In this document: positions 45,202-55,510 of the stretch, piece after piece
How the letters are laid out: each line of letters starts with the position of its first letter
Numbering within the stretch: position 1 is the stretch's first letter
Source of the DNA: Coptis chinensis
Taxonomy: Eukaryota > Streptophyta > Magnoliopsida > Ranunculales > Ranunculaceae
Assembly (NCBI GenBank): GCA_015680905.1
Contig: CM027377.1
Coordinates: forward strand, 86,881,001-86,945,000
Direction of reading: 5' to 3'
DNA: 64,000 bases
Notes under the pieces: generated by a model
The model's input: the letters and a program-made list of their open reading frames with translations, nothing else
Database searches by the model: none
What the model was told of the DNA's origin: nothing
Position numbers and translations under genes: made by a program

Positions 45202-46336
45202 TGATAAATGTAAAATGAATAGTTTACCTCTACGAAATGAGCGATGAATTCAATCCGTAAGTAAACTAAAACTAATCTTTTACTATCTCAATTATCAAAG
45301 CTTCTACTCTCGATCACGAATTGCACTAAGTGGAGTAGGAAGTTAGTTCCACTCCTAGTTCCCTAGCATGGATTGTCTTCTAAGTCTAAGAAATCAGTCT
45401 TAAGTCAATGAGAGCTTTCTGAAATGTTATGCTAACAAGGCCAGCGTTAATTTAAATAACAAGATATAATAAATAACAAGATAAAATATAAACTAAAGTT
45501 AATCTACGAAACTCACGGAATCGATTGTTTGAATCTAGATAAATAAATTAGGGGAATTGAATCCACCTCGAATCCAACTTAATAACCTAGTATAGATTGT
45601 TGTATCTCGATTCTCTTACGTTTTCCGCGGCAAGAATTTGAGTCTAATCCCTAGTGTTCATGGCATTTCTACGGATACTAACTAGCATGTGAGGTCGTCC
45701 ACCCATTCTCATGGCGAAACCGACCTTCTAGAGTGGAATAGATTCTACAACCAATTCTATACTAACCACTAAGTTTTCATCAAGGCTTCATCAACCCTCT
45801 CTAATGGAGGTTTTAGCCTTGATTCATCAAACTAACATTTTCCATTGAATCTAAACTAAACATAATGTAAGAAATTGAGATTTACTTAATTAAACAATAA
45901 TGAATCTAATTTAATGGCTGGAATGGAATAAGAACAAAAATTTAAATTAGATCTAGAATGGAAATGACAAAATTAAAATTGAATAATAACTATTTTATTT
46001 ATCTAATCAATCAAGAACAATCATTCAAAAATTTAATCTAAAACAAAATTGTAATGGAACTAAAACTTAATTAATTAATTAAAACTAGATCTAGAATTCT
46101 ATATATTAATTTAGGTCTAACTAGCTACCATTAACAAAGAGTGAAGCTTTTTTTTTTATACATCAGATCAAAAATCGTGCATGGGCTTGGAGCCATGTTT
46201 TGGGCGAGAAGAATGGGGCCCAAACCCCAGTCTTCGATCCAAAAGGCCTCTTCAGCTGCAGTTTGCTTCAACAGACTTTTCGTCCACTTCTGCTCCTCTG
46301 ATTGGGTCAAGGCTTGGACCATTGGAAAGCTCTTTC
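45202..46336 (-). repeat. 5' LTR of E2, truncated
   Basis: Matches 31746-32877 of the 3' LTR. About 365 bases of its start (TGATAAG...) are gone where it meets E3. Confidence 0.9.
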
Positions 46337-46337
46337 A

Positions 46338-46524
46338 GACTAGTTAGACTTAGAAAACAATCCATGCTAGGGAACTAGGTGGAGCGAACCGTGCCTCCAC
46401 TATATCTCAATTGGTTGAGAGTAGAAGATTTGATAATAGATCGTAAAAGTTATTAGTTCTAGTTTACTTACGTTTGAATTCATAGTTCATTTAAGTAGGT
46501 AGACTAGTCATTTTTCTATTACCA
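46338..46524 (+). repeat. 5' LTR remnant of E3
   Basis: Corresponds to 54590-54774. Ends TTTTTCTATTACCA like the 3' LTR. Confidence 0.9.
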
Positions 46525-46526
46525 AA

Positions 46527-46541
46527 CATTGCCACCGCCAT
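46527..46541 (+). other. PBS of E3, degraded
   Basis: CATTGCCACCGCC in the PBS position, followed by ATCTTAGTTGCACTTTAGC as in E1 and E2. Confidence 0.6.
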
Positions 46542-47099
46542 CTTAGTTGCACTTTAGCATTGTTTTCTTTGTAGAAGTAGTCATTTTAAGTCCCATTAAA
46601 CCCACCCACCCTTGTTTGATTCATACCGGTGTGGTTATTCGTTTCACGGGCGTAAAAAATTCCGCGAGAAAATATACCGAGGCGCCAGCGCCAAGAAGCG
46701 CGACCAGCGCTTAAGTTACCGGAATTTTTCTTCTTATCGAAGCGCCGGGGCCAAAGAGAGCGACCAGCTAAGTTCTTGGAACTTCGAATTTACCTTGGCG
46801 AAGGGCCGGCTTAAGCCAGACAGCCAGCCGCTTTATTTGAAATTTTCGGATTTCCCGGTTTGATTGAACCCGAGTTGTCAAGTTTTTAGGTGTTCTAATC
46901 TCTTATTTACACTGAACACGCTGCAAACAAGACGCTATTCAAACGCCGTAGCAAGGAGGCATTCAGGGTACTCCTTCTTCCACTCCTCGCATCTTCTCTC
47001 GGAGGAGTTTTAATTCTAATTATAATCAGGCTTGTTTTTAGGAGAAATAAATACAACACGCGCCTATCTAGAATTTCACACACTACACTGATATTATGG
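46542..47099 (+). other. 5' leader of E3
   Basis: GC-rich repeats at 46670-46860 (GAGGCGCCAGCGCC, AAGCGCGACCAGCGC, GAGAGCGACCAGC). No ORF supported. Confidence 0.6.
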
Positions 47100-48960
47100 T
47101 GAAGAAAGAGAGACTCTCTCGACTTCTATAAAGCTTTGAGCGATAGCCCTAAATCTTGCATCGTTCTAGCAGGTAATCTAACGGGATTTTCAATTCCCCA
47201 AACATATTTAATTGTTATCCGCTTTCCATGGTCTAGACCATGAAAAACCTTTACCAACATGCGTAGGGATTGAACAAGTCCTTACAACATTCCATCATCC
47301 TACCGTTGGTATTTAGAACAGATTAAACGAGGGTATTTCCCTTCACCTTTTGATAAAGGCGTCTTGGTTTCGCCCAAGCCTAATTTCCGTGGACTCGTGG
47401 GCCAAACTTGTTGTTTGTTTATGGAACATTTTACCCTTTAAAGACGGATGAGATGCTTTCTAAGATTCATTTTTTTTCGACAAAATCCTCATGAAACATT
47501 TTCAGAGGCTTGGAATCGTTTCAGCGATCTCGCTTATAGAGTGTCCACATCATAACTTAGTGAAAGACCACGTTAGTTCGGTGCCTTTTCAAAGGACTTC
47601 AACATCACCATAAAGAAGTCCTTGACATAATGAATAGGGGTAGTTTCTAAGTAAAGGAGCCTCGAGAGGGCTTACAAATTTTTAGAAGATCAAACTAAAC
47701 GTAATAACAATTGGGGGTAGTCATGATATCCCCGCTTCTCGCTAGTTCTTCTTCATGATTAAGGCCGCCGGTATGTTTGAGATAAAACCCGATCTAGAAC
47801 TTAAAATTTAATCGAATCCTCACAAAAAGGTAGATGCCATTTCGTACAACAAAAGCCAATCCCCGTTATGAATGTAAATTCAAATCCATGTAGTTTCGTT
47901 TGAGTCCCGAGCATCCCGGCTCCCAACTGGCCCTATAGCCTATGAACATTCTTGTTCAATTAATAGTGAACCCTAGCCTTTGGAGACAAAATCCCAACTT
48001 CGGTTGGAGAAATAACCAACAAGTCACACCTCCAGGTACAATAATCAATATGTTAGGCCAACACGGTTATAACCAAGCTCCTCCGGGACAAGGGCGGGTG
48101 GTGGGTGGTAATTATAATAATTATAACAACCAAGCACAACCTCGACAAGGTCAAGCACAAGGTCAATATAGTTATAATAATTATAATGTTAATAGAGGTA
48201 TCGTTAGGTAAATAATAACTATCACAATCCGCCTATAAATAATCAACGCGACATAGTTCGAATACACCACCCGTGACTATTACACCCACAACTGACGGAT
48301 CGTCTTGACACCTTCATACAAGTGAGCCAACAAATTTTCCAAACCATGGCTCAATCTAACCAACACATTCTACAATCTGTTAATAATTTAAACCAACAGT
48401 TAGCCCAAGAGAAAGCCCAACCAAAAGGCGTGTTTCCAGGCCAAGCGATACCCAACCCTAGAACAGCAAACACAGCCTTTGAGGTAAACGGTAATACTAG
48501 TACGGAAACTACAAACGTAGGTGAGCTAAATGCCATCACCACTCTCCGTTCTGGAAGAGTGGTTGATAACAAAGTAACTATGCCTATAGTTACCCCATCA
48601 GTACTCCCTACAACGGATATCGAACTAGATACCGAAATAGAAACTGAAGAGCCTACAACTGTAGAGGTACCAGTTAAACCACAACCTAAGAAACAAAAAG
48701 CCAAGGTTAAACATCCTGTTGATTCATATGCTAATTATAGAGAGAAAACACCGTTTCCCCAAAAATTAGCCATGTTAAACTAGGGATACAAATTATGAGG
48801 AGATTAGGAACGTTTTCAAAAAATCTAACTATAAACCTTCCCTTTCTCGAAGCTATTAAAAGCTACCACACCATGCTAAGTTTCTTAAGGAGTTGTGTAC
48901 TACTAGGCGTAAGACCAATATACCAAAAGGCGCCTTTTTAACGTAACAATTCCCAACGCT
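47100..48960 (+). pseudogene. gag: gag of E3
   Basis: The N-terminal part and capsid core (47100-47700) are fragmented but readable in pieces. Two later segments are open. 47942-48211 is Asn/Gln/Gly/Tyr-rich (GGNYNNYNNQAQPRQGQAQG). 48322-48783, 153 residues, reads MAQSNQHILQSVNNLNQQLA, NAITTLRSGRVVDNKV and a Thr/Glu-rich stretch ending in Lys-rich PQPKKQKAKVK. No zinc knuckle is visible; the Lys-rich part may serve RNA binding (inference). Confidence 0.88.
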
Positions 48961-49440
48961 TATCTCGAAAATAATGGAATTGTTAAGTACAAGGACCCCC
49001 GATCGCCCTATCAGATAATGCACCTTAGGAGATTCTCACACCACGGCGACCGGCTACTAGACACGGGGGCTAGTGTTAACTTACTCCCGTATTACTTGTA
49101 TAAACAAATAGGTCTAGAGGAGATGCAACCTACTAAAATGACATTGCAATTAGCCGATCGGTCTATTAAGTATCCTAAGGGTGTGGTTGAAAACGTGCTA
49201 GTTAAAGTCCAAAATTTTTACTACCGGCCGACCGTTGTCCTAGACACGGAACTCACTAACGACTCTGTACCTATCATTTTAGTAGTCGCCCCTTCTTGGC
49301 TCGCGCCAACGCCACCATAAACTGCCGCGATGGTTCGATGTCCTTGTCCTTTGGCCATCTTTACGTTGAGGTAAATGTTTTCAAAACTAGGACACATGAT
49401 TATCGATTCATCTACAAATGGAGAGGTTAGCATGATCGGA
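48961..49440 (+). pseudogene. Protease of E3
   Basis: RLLDTGASVNLLPYYLYKQI keeps the catalytic Asp-Thr-Gly. TLQLADRSIKYPKGVVENVL follows, then PTVVLDTELTNDSVPIIL. The frame shifts at the LGRPFLA position (TAA at 49318-49320), so the copy is broken late in the domain. Confidence 0.87.
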
Positions 49441-49468
49441 GAGCTTAGCTCAAGATTACTTCAAAAAC

Positions 49469-50275
49469 ATGTTTCCAGAGAAACAGATTAACAAATTCCT
49501 TTCCTTCGGAAATTCCGACTTTAACAATGACTCCCTGGTAGTAGACGAAATAGAAGAAGAATTCCTGCAACTCTTTTGCACCGCTTCTTTACCACTTTGC
49601 GAGTCCCCCCTTGCCAACAACCATACATCCTTTGATACTATGACGGAAGATGAATTTTTCCATCTCTATCCCAGTGATCCTTTTGACCCAACTATTGAGG
49701 AATGTCTTGCACATATCAAGATTTCTGATGATATGGACTTGAGAGCTCTAGCTGAGAATCATTCACCTTCACTCACCAATATTCCCCACCCTCCACCTTT
49801 TCAAAGGAACCTCGAGTTTGCACTCGATCCTTTAGTTTCTCCTGTGCTTCATGATTTTTTAAATCCACCTAGTAAACAAATACTTCCCAAGGATAAACCA
49901 CTTGACACCTTCATTTTCAGACTTGAGACAGTCCCTAACTACACCATGAATGAGTTTTGTGCTAAACCCACATCCTCATTTTTTCCGTGCTTTCCCTCTA
50001 AAACTTATCCCAATCCACCATATCTTCCACAACCATTCACTTTTCCACACTTATTCACTAGGACACCCTCTCGTTCAAAGATGAAACATAAGGTGCATGC
50101 TCGGTTATGTTATAGGTCTATTCGACTTCGCTTTCATTCCACTAGGCTGCGTCGTAGGAAATCTTGGTGCTTGATTGTGTTTGGATATGTTTTCTGTGAT
50201 ATTTATTTATGGAACGATCCACAACTATTTCGGTTGTTGATATATGATAAACTGCATATTCATACATATATTTAG
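49469..50275 (+). CDS. Family-specific extension after protease (E3), 268 aa open
   Basis: The longest undisturbed ORF in the E family here. It begins in the normal linker (EKQINKFLSFGNSDFNNDSL), shared with H and E1, then continues: acidic and Pro-rich middle (MTEDEFFHLYPSDPFDPTIE, SLTNIPHPPPFQRNLEFALD), an aromatic stretch (YPNPPYLPQPFTFPHLFTRT), a basic stretch (SRSKMKHKVHARLCYRSIRL, RLRRRKSW) and a hydrophobic end (CLIVFGYVFCDIYLWNDPQL). E1 has the same segments in the same order. It stands where RT would start. The family is not recognised. In an intact element it would be fused to Gag-protease, probably without its own start. Whether the protein or only the RNA matters cannot be told. 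Confidence 0.65.
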   Translation: MFPEKQINKFLSFGNSDFNNDSLVVDEIEEEFLQLFCTASLPLCESPLANNHTSFDTMTEDEFFHLYPSDPFDPTIEECLAHIKISDDMDLRALAENHSPSLTNIPHPPPFQRNLEFALDPLVSPVLHDFLNPPSKQILPKDKPLDTFIFRLETVPNYTMNEFCAKPTSSFFPCFPSKTYPNPPYLPQPFTFPHLFTRTPSRSKMKHKVHARLCYRSIRLRFHSTRLRRRKSWCLIVFGYVFCDIYLWNDPQLFRLLIYDKLHIHTYI

Positions 50276-50280
50276 ATAAA

Positions 50281-50309
50281 GTCTAAAGTATCCGACTATA
50301 AAGCGACTC
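50281..50309 (+). other. Stem motif, E3 copy 1
   Basis: GTCTAAAGTATCCGACTATA then AAGCGACTC, immediately after the extension stop, as in E1. Confidence 0.5.
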
Positions 50310-50329
50310 AATTTTTGTGTTTGGTGCAT

Positions 50330-50520
50330 TTCCTTTCATTTCCATATATTGGTGAGTGCACCATTCAGGTAACCGGCCCTCCCCTATGGAGTGTGTGTGG
50401 CTGAAGTACCGGATCCTAAGTCCACGTTTCACATAATTCACGTTTTCCACTCTTGCATGTTTTCTCGGTTCTTGAGTCATGTTTCTATGGTGTGAATTAT
50501 GTCTTTTGCTTATTGTTTTC
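50330..50520 (+). other. Conserved noncoding block (E3)
   Basis: Counterpart of E1 20283-20480 and E2 38755-38935. Confidence 0.6.
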
Positions 50521-50586
50521 CTTTATATTAAACCTAATTCATAAAAAGAAAAAAAAGTTTAAAGCTATAAAAATAGTAATCTAGCA

Positions 50587-50615
50587 AGTCTCGGGAATCT
50601 GACTTTAAAAGACCC
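50587..50615 (+). other. Stem motif, E3 copy 2
   Basis: GTCTCGGGAATCTGACTTTA then AAAGACCC, identical to E1 copy 2 over the core. Confidence 0.65.
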
Positions 50616-50651
50616 CCGTTTTAAAACAAATTTTTACAAACCTGTTTTCAA

Positions 50652-50672
50652 AAATTTGTTTGGGGGTGGGGT
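50652..50672 (+). other. PPT-a like tract of E3
   Basis: AAATTTGTTTGGGGGTGGGG. Confidence 0.5.
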
Positions 50673-50925
50673 GTTTGGTTTTTCCATTCTTGATCACTTA
50701 AATTCCTATTCTTACCCCACCTCGCTCCCTTGAAGAGTAGCTAGATTTCTCCTTCTTTGTTGTTTTGATGTTGTTTTTTTTATATATTTAGTAGATAGGA
50801 TGTTACGTTGTTAACATTCCGTAGTTAATTTTGACTTTTGTAGTGAAATGTTGTTTGAATGACAATATTAATATAATGTCGTTATTTTCATTGTGCGTGA
50901 TTAGTTAATGTTGATCCCACCTTCC
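50673..50925 (+). other. Scar of deleted accessory ORF1 in E3
   Basis: In E1 the interval between PPT-a and PPT-b is 2.0 kb and holds accessory ORF1. Here it is about 255 bp, and only the 3' end matches E1 (TTTGTAGTGAAA..., then GATCCCACCTTCCC). Confidence 0.6.
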
Positions 50926-50950
50926 CAAACTGTTTGGGGGTGGTGTTATC
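50926..50950 (+). other. PPT-b like tract of E3
   Basis: CCCAAACTGTTTGGGGGTGG then TGTTATC. Confidence 0.5.
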
Positions 50951-50963
50951 TATTCCAGCATGA

Positions 50964-51045
50964 TTTTATATAAACTTCATTCATTCTACACTCACAACCC
51001 ACACTACACCTAACTTCCATCACTCACCTTTCACTCCCACGTTTC
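50964..51045 (+). promoter_or_regulatory. Internal promoter of E3
   Basis: TATATAAA at 50968-50975, then CATTCTACACTCACAACCC and a CA/CT-rich leader. The best-looking TATA of the four internal promoters. Confidence 0.6.
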
Positions 51046-51129
51046 GTCTCATTTTTCAATTTTCAGCAACTCCGGCCTTTTCAAGGCTTCTACACAGAGG
51101 ACTTCTCGCTTTCTGTATATTTTTTGTTC

Positions 51130-51300
51130 TGAATTTTGCTCGAAGGCGCCAGCGCTTCAAGCCGAGCGACCATCCCTCATCTATCGGACCTAGAAGCGCC
51201 TGCTTCAAATTTGAGCGACCAACTCAACTCCAAATTCGAATTCCAAAAAACACTTCGACTCGGCCTCTAGTTGAAGGCCAGCGCCGCGACTTCCGTGGAC
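51130..51300 (+). repeat. GC-rich leader repeats before accessory ORF2 (E3)
   Basis: Units: GGCGCCAGCGCTTCAAG then GAGCGACC; GAAGCGCCTGCTTCAA then GAGCGACC; GTTGAAGGCCAGCGCC then GCGAC. The clearest copy of the triplet. Confidence 0.7.
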
Positions 51301-51367
51301 CGGAAAAATTCCAGTTTTCACGGGTAGTTTCGGATCATTCATAGCTATTCCAGGGCGTAATTTTGAG

Positions 51368-51570
51368 ATGACATCTCCTATAATAATACCAGAACAGTCT
51401 TTCAAAGATTTGTTCCAAAGCACTACTTATGGTGCTTGGTTTTGTAGGTGATCACACACGAAGGCTAGGAAACTTATGGGTCTTGCTAGCAATTGTTCTT
51501 GGACTTGCCATGCCCATGAAATACAAGACCCATGATGCTATTGGGTAGATAATATGCATGTCAGGGAGTG
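51368..51570 (+). pseudogene. Accessory ORF2 remnant of E3
   Basis: ATG with MTSPIIIPEQSFKDLFQS, identical in start to E1, then a short piece from the middle (LLAIVLGLAMPMKYKTHDA). About 700 nt of the gene is deleted, so no product is possible. The deletion ends just before the intron donor. Confidence 0.7.
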
Positions 51571-51573
51571 GAG

Positions 51574-51708
51574 GTAAGTTTTAGTTTCGTTTAGTGTCCG
51601 CTTATGTCCCAAGCAATTTCATTCATTAACCCCATAATGGGTGGAACTCTTATAGAGTTGTGTCAGTTTTTATTTCCTATATTAGTACGTTCTAACATTG
51701 TTTTGCAG
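51574..51708 (+). other. Conserved intron after accessory ORF2 (E3)
   Basis: 135 nt, GAG/GTAAGT donor and TTTTGCAG/AT acceptor, kept although the ORF before it is deleted. Confidence 0.65.
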
Positions 51709-51765
51709 ATGTTTCTGAATTTCACGCGCTTCAATGGTATTTTTCCTACCCTCTTTATTTACAAT

Positions 51766-51803
51766 GCTTTGAGGACAAAGCATGCTTCTTGTTTGGGGGG
51801 GGG
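51766..51803 (+). other. PPT-c like tract of E3
   Basis: GAGGACAAAGCATGCTTC then TTGTTTGGGGGGGGG. Confidence 0.6.
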
Positions 51804-53351
51804 CATAGAATCACGTGTAATTAAGACATCTGTTAGGATATAGATATATATAATATGCATTTGTTTTCGAGTTAAAATTTCAAAAATTTAAAAATATAAA
51901 TAAATAAGTTTATGCTATACACTTAGAAATATTGGTATTGTTTTCTTTCTCCATGCTCTTAACAATCTAGAAATCTCACATAGTTGTTGCATCAGAATAA
52001 TTGTTAGAAACTTAGGTTAATACGTAGGTAATAATCTTTGCATCTATCTATAAATATATTATGTGAGTATCTATGATTGTTAGCGATAAGTTTCTGGAAA
52101 TCTAGGCTAGAGTACTTATTCTACAAATCCTGTGGAGAATATAGCCTAAAAGCCTTATATGAGTTAAACATTTGAGAAATGACACAAGGGAGAAGTAAAA
52201 TCGGATAGAGAAATCACACGCCCACTTGCTTGATCACTAAACCATATCCTAAGTGAGAATTTAGGCCGCTCTTTGGATCGATATAGCCAGAAATTCAAAC
52301 CTATGAATTATTTTCCGCTAGTCACCACTCTGAGCCTCTTCTTTAGCCTTCCATACACCACAATTCCTTTACCCTGTTACAAAAACAAAAAAAAAAAAAA
52401 AAAAAAAAAAGAGAATAAATCAACCTACCCAATTTAGAATAAGTCTGAGAATAGAATGAGTGAAGAAAGAAGAAGAGAAAAACCTGTGTAAACAAAAATT
52501 GTTAGTTGCTTCAGAAAATAAAGAAAAGAAGTTTCCATCCAAAGAAAAGAAAAATAGAAATAAAATAAAACTCCAAAAAATAGAATAAAAGGGAGTCAAA
52601 AGCCAAGGAAAAGAAAAAGAAAAATATGGCTAAGGATGGAAACAAAGTGTAGAAGCAAAAGAAAATAACAAGGTTTTCTCTAAGTTACATAATACGAAGA
52701 CTCTATTATCTCAGACTTGTCCTTTTGAATATCCATTTCCTTCCTTCTTAAACCATCTCCTAATCCCCAGAACACCTAATAAAGACCTCTAGCTCAATTA
52801 GGAATAGGTTAGTGTGATAGTAAGTGGCGGATGTGTTTGATCGACCCGGCTTCCTTGTTGTCATTGAGATTGTAAGGTAAAGTGTGCCCACTTATTAATT
52901 TGGAGTAGCCGAAAACTTGAGTGGAAAAATCAGAGTGTTGTTTCTTGACTATTATTGTGAGAACCTACTTAAGACGCTATTACGAAGTTCTAAAACAAAC
53001 ACGCTAAACATTTTATAGTACTACTCATTGTGTATATGTTTATTGTAGATGATAGATTATTATGCATATATTAACTTAGGTTTTGACTTGGTTATTCTTA
53101 TTCAATTGCTAGAGATGTATAGATAGTTGAGCATGAATAAGGAAACAATAGTTTTATTTTTCTTAGTCGTTGTAGTATAGATAAAGTTTGTGAGTACCTT
53201 CATGGAAAACTCTCACGAGGCTATAACTCGTCCACTAGGGAATTCCTAGTGGTTTAAGGCGCTTGTTGCATATGGTCAATGCAATCGCACTCAGTAAACG
53301 AGAATAGTTAGAACTCCATTTTTGGTCACTTATTCTAATTTCTCATCTTTT
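51804..53351 (+). other. E3 3' spacer
   Basis: A purine-rich tract at 52495-52660, a 24-A run at 52387-52410, no ORF. Follows E1 and E2 in order. Confidence 0.7.
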
Positions 53352-53385
53352 GCTTGAGGACAAGCAAAATGTTTGTTTAGTGGTT
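53352..53385 (+). other. PPT-d of E3
   Basis: GAGGACAAGCAAAATGTTTG then TTTAGTGGTT: the G run of E1 and E2 is interrupted here, so priming would be impaired. Confidence 0.65.
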
Positions 53386-54774
53386 TGATAAGAGCCCAAA
53401 ACTGTAGTTTTAACCCCTTAATAATCATCTTGTTAGACCAATTATGTGAATAATAAGTAAGAGTTAACACTGATTACGCGTTTTTATGCATTTCGGGTTT
53501 CAAAGTCCATTATGTGCGTAAATGTACCACTTTAGCGAGATAAAGGAGCAAAAGTCAGCAGAACTTCCGAAAGCCGTATCTTTGGACTCAGACCTCGGAA
53601 TTGGGCATACCTTATGTCAAAACGACCGGCTCGGAAAGAGCTTTGTAATGGTCCAAGCCTTGACCCAATCAGAGGAGCAGAAGTGGACGAAAAGTCTGTG
53701 GAAGTCAACTGCAGCTGAAGAGGCCTTTTGATTTGAAAGATTGGGTTTTGGGCCTGATTCTCTGGCCCAAAACATGGCTCCAAGCCCATGCACGAATTTT
53801 GGATCTGAATGTATAAGAACAAAAGCTTAAGTCTTTGTTAATGGTAGCATATAGTAGATAGTTAGGTTAGAAAATAAATTAGATTAGTTAGCCTCCATTA
53901 AACCTTAATTCTAGATCTAGTTTTCATTAGATTAATTAAGTTTAATTTAGTTTCAAATCCCTCATTAGATTAAACCTTTGAATCTTGTTCTTCATTTGAT
54001 TAGATCAATAAAGTAGTATTCTTTATCCATTTCGATTTTGTCAATTCCAATTCTAGATCTAATTTCAATTTATGTCCTTAGTTCAATTTAGTCATTAAAT
54101 TAGATTTCATTATTGTTTAATTAAATAAATTTCAATGCTTTATATTATGTTTAGTTTTAATATAAATGGAAATGATTGCGGAATGATTCAAGGCTAAACC
54201 TCCATTAGAGGGGTTGTGAAGCCTTGATGAAAGCTTGATTCCGATATCGTAGAGTCGTCGTAATTTCCATTCCACTCTAGAAATGATTAGTTCACCATGA
54301 GAATGGGTTTAATTGTTCACATGCTAGTTATAAATTGGTAGAAATGCCATGTATGATTAGGGATTAGGAATAACCAATTGTTCTGCGAAGCAGTTCAATT
54401 CGGATTACGACGATTCGTCGTTAGTGGATTAAGTTGAGTTAAGGTGGAATCAATCCCCCTCTAACTCCTTATCATAGAATCAACGTAGCATTCCCTTAGT
54501 ATTCCGATAACCGACTAGTTGCATCTTGTGGGTAGTTGCATCGTAGTATAATTCCCTTCGTAAAGCTCTCATTGACTTAAGAGCGACTAGTTAGACTTAG
54601 AAAACAATCCATGCTAGGGAACTAGGAGTGGAACGAACTTCGTACTCCACTATATCTCAATTGGTTGAGAGTAGAAGATTTGATAATAGATACGTAAAAG
54701 TTATTAGTTCTAGTTTACTTACGTTTGAATTCATAGTTCATTTCGTAGGTAGACTAGTCATTTTTCTATTACCA
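53386..54774 (+). repeat. 3' LTR of E3
   Basis: Starts TGATAAGAGCCCAAAACTG, ends TTTTTCTATTACCA. The final TTACCA deviates from the TTATCA of its sisters and is also found in the 5' remnant, so it was present when E3 inserted. TATA word TGTATAAGAAC at 53811. Confidence 0.93.
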
Positions 54775-55510
54775 GTACCCCAAAGGCATTGTGGAAAACG
54801 ACCTCGTAAAGGTCCAAGACTTTTACTATCTAGTCAATTTTGTCATTCTGGATACAGAAGTTGTCTGTGACTCCATTTCTATCATCTTAGGGTGTTCTTT
54901 CCTTGCAACTGCAAATGCACTCATCAACTGCCAAGATAGTTCCATGACCATGTCATTCGGAAACCTTTTTGTCGAGGTAAATGTTTTCAAGTTAATAAAA
55001 CAAACTCCAGATGCTAACATTGATGGTGAGATTAGCATGGTTGACAGTCTTGCACAAGAGTATTTAACGAACTCTTTTCCTGACGATGAAGTGCACCAAT
55101 TTCTTTCTTTTGGTGTTTTGGAATTTGATATTGATTATTACTCTCAGGAAGTCAACGCGTTATTAGAGTCAGTACCACTATTTGACCATACTATCGCGAT
55201 GTACGATAATTTTGAAGAACATCAATCCGTCTTCTCTATTGAAGAAGACTTTCCTCATGAATCCTTGATCTCCACTCCTCCCACTCCTGATTTAAAGTCT
55301 CTTCCTTCGGATTTGAAGCACGTACATCTTGATTTAGATGGCAGTCACCTAATTATCATTTCATCCAAGTTGATCACGATCAAGAAACCCTTTAATTCAT
55401 GTCATTCAAGAACACCGCTCGCACTTGGATGGTCTTTAGATTACATCAAGGGTATTGACCCGAGTGTGTGCACCTATCACATACATCTTGAAGAAGGATT
55501 AAAGACATCG
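54775..55510 (+). pseudogene. Protease end and linker of H'
   Basis: Continues directly behind E3: KGIVENDLVKVQDFYYLVNF, IILGCSFLATANALINCQDS, then the acidic and Pro-rich linker (VHQFLSFGVLEFDIDYYSQE, DIKGIDPSVC-like IKGIDPSVCTYH). Open for 292 residues into RT. The catalytic Asp half of the protease is missing. Confidence 0.88.

Larger units (their letters stand above)
31746..46336 (-). mobile_element. Element E2: autonomous-type copy of the E family, decayed
   Basis: Minus orientation. 3' LTR 31746-33243, PPT, spacer, accessory ORF2, promoter, accessory ORF1, conserved block, integrase, RNase H, RT, protease, gag, leader, PBS, truncated 5' LTR 45202-46336. The presence of a full pol set is the key difference from E1 and E3. 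The right end is lost in a fusion with E3, so only the left target ATTCA is seen. Coding parts are heavily broken, with many small indels, often at CG-containing words. Confidence 0.88.
46338..54774 (+). mobile_element. Element E3: non-autonomous E-family copy, plus strand
   Basis: Plus orientation: 187-bp remnant of the 5' LTR (46338-46524), PBS, leader, gag, protease, extension, 3' noncoding module, PPT, full 3' LTR (53386-54774). Inserted in the H' protease; the right target is GTACC (54775-54779), the left target is lost. It has the same pol replacement as E1. It has also lost accessory ORF1 and most of accessory ORF2, yet keeps the promoter, intron and G tracts. Confidence 0.9.

Noticed and set aside
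45202..46524. A single palindromic LTR at the E2-E3 border
   Set aside because: The two arms cover different parts of the LTR and belong to elements of opposite orientation. It is a fusion.
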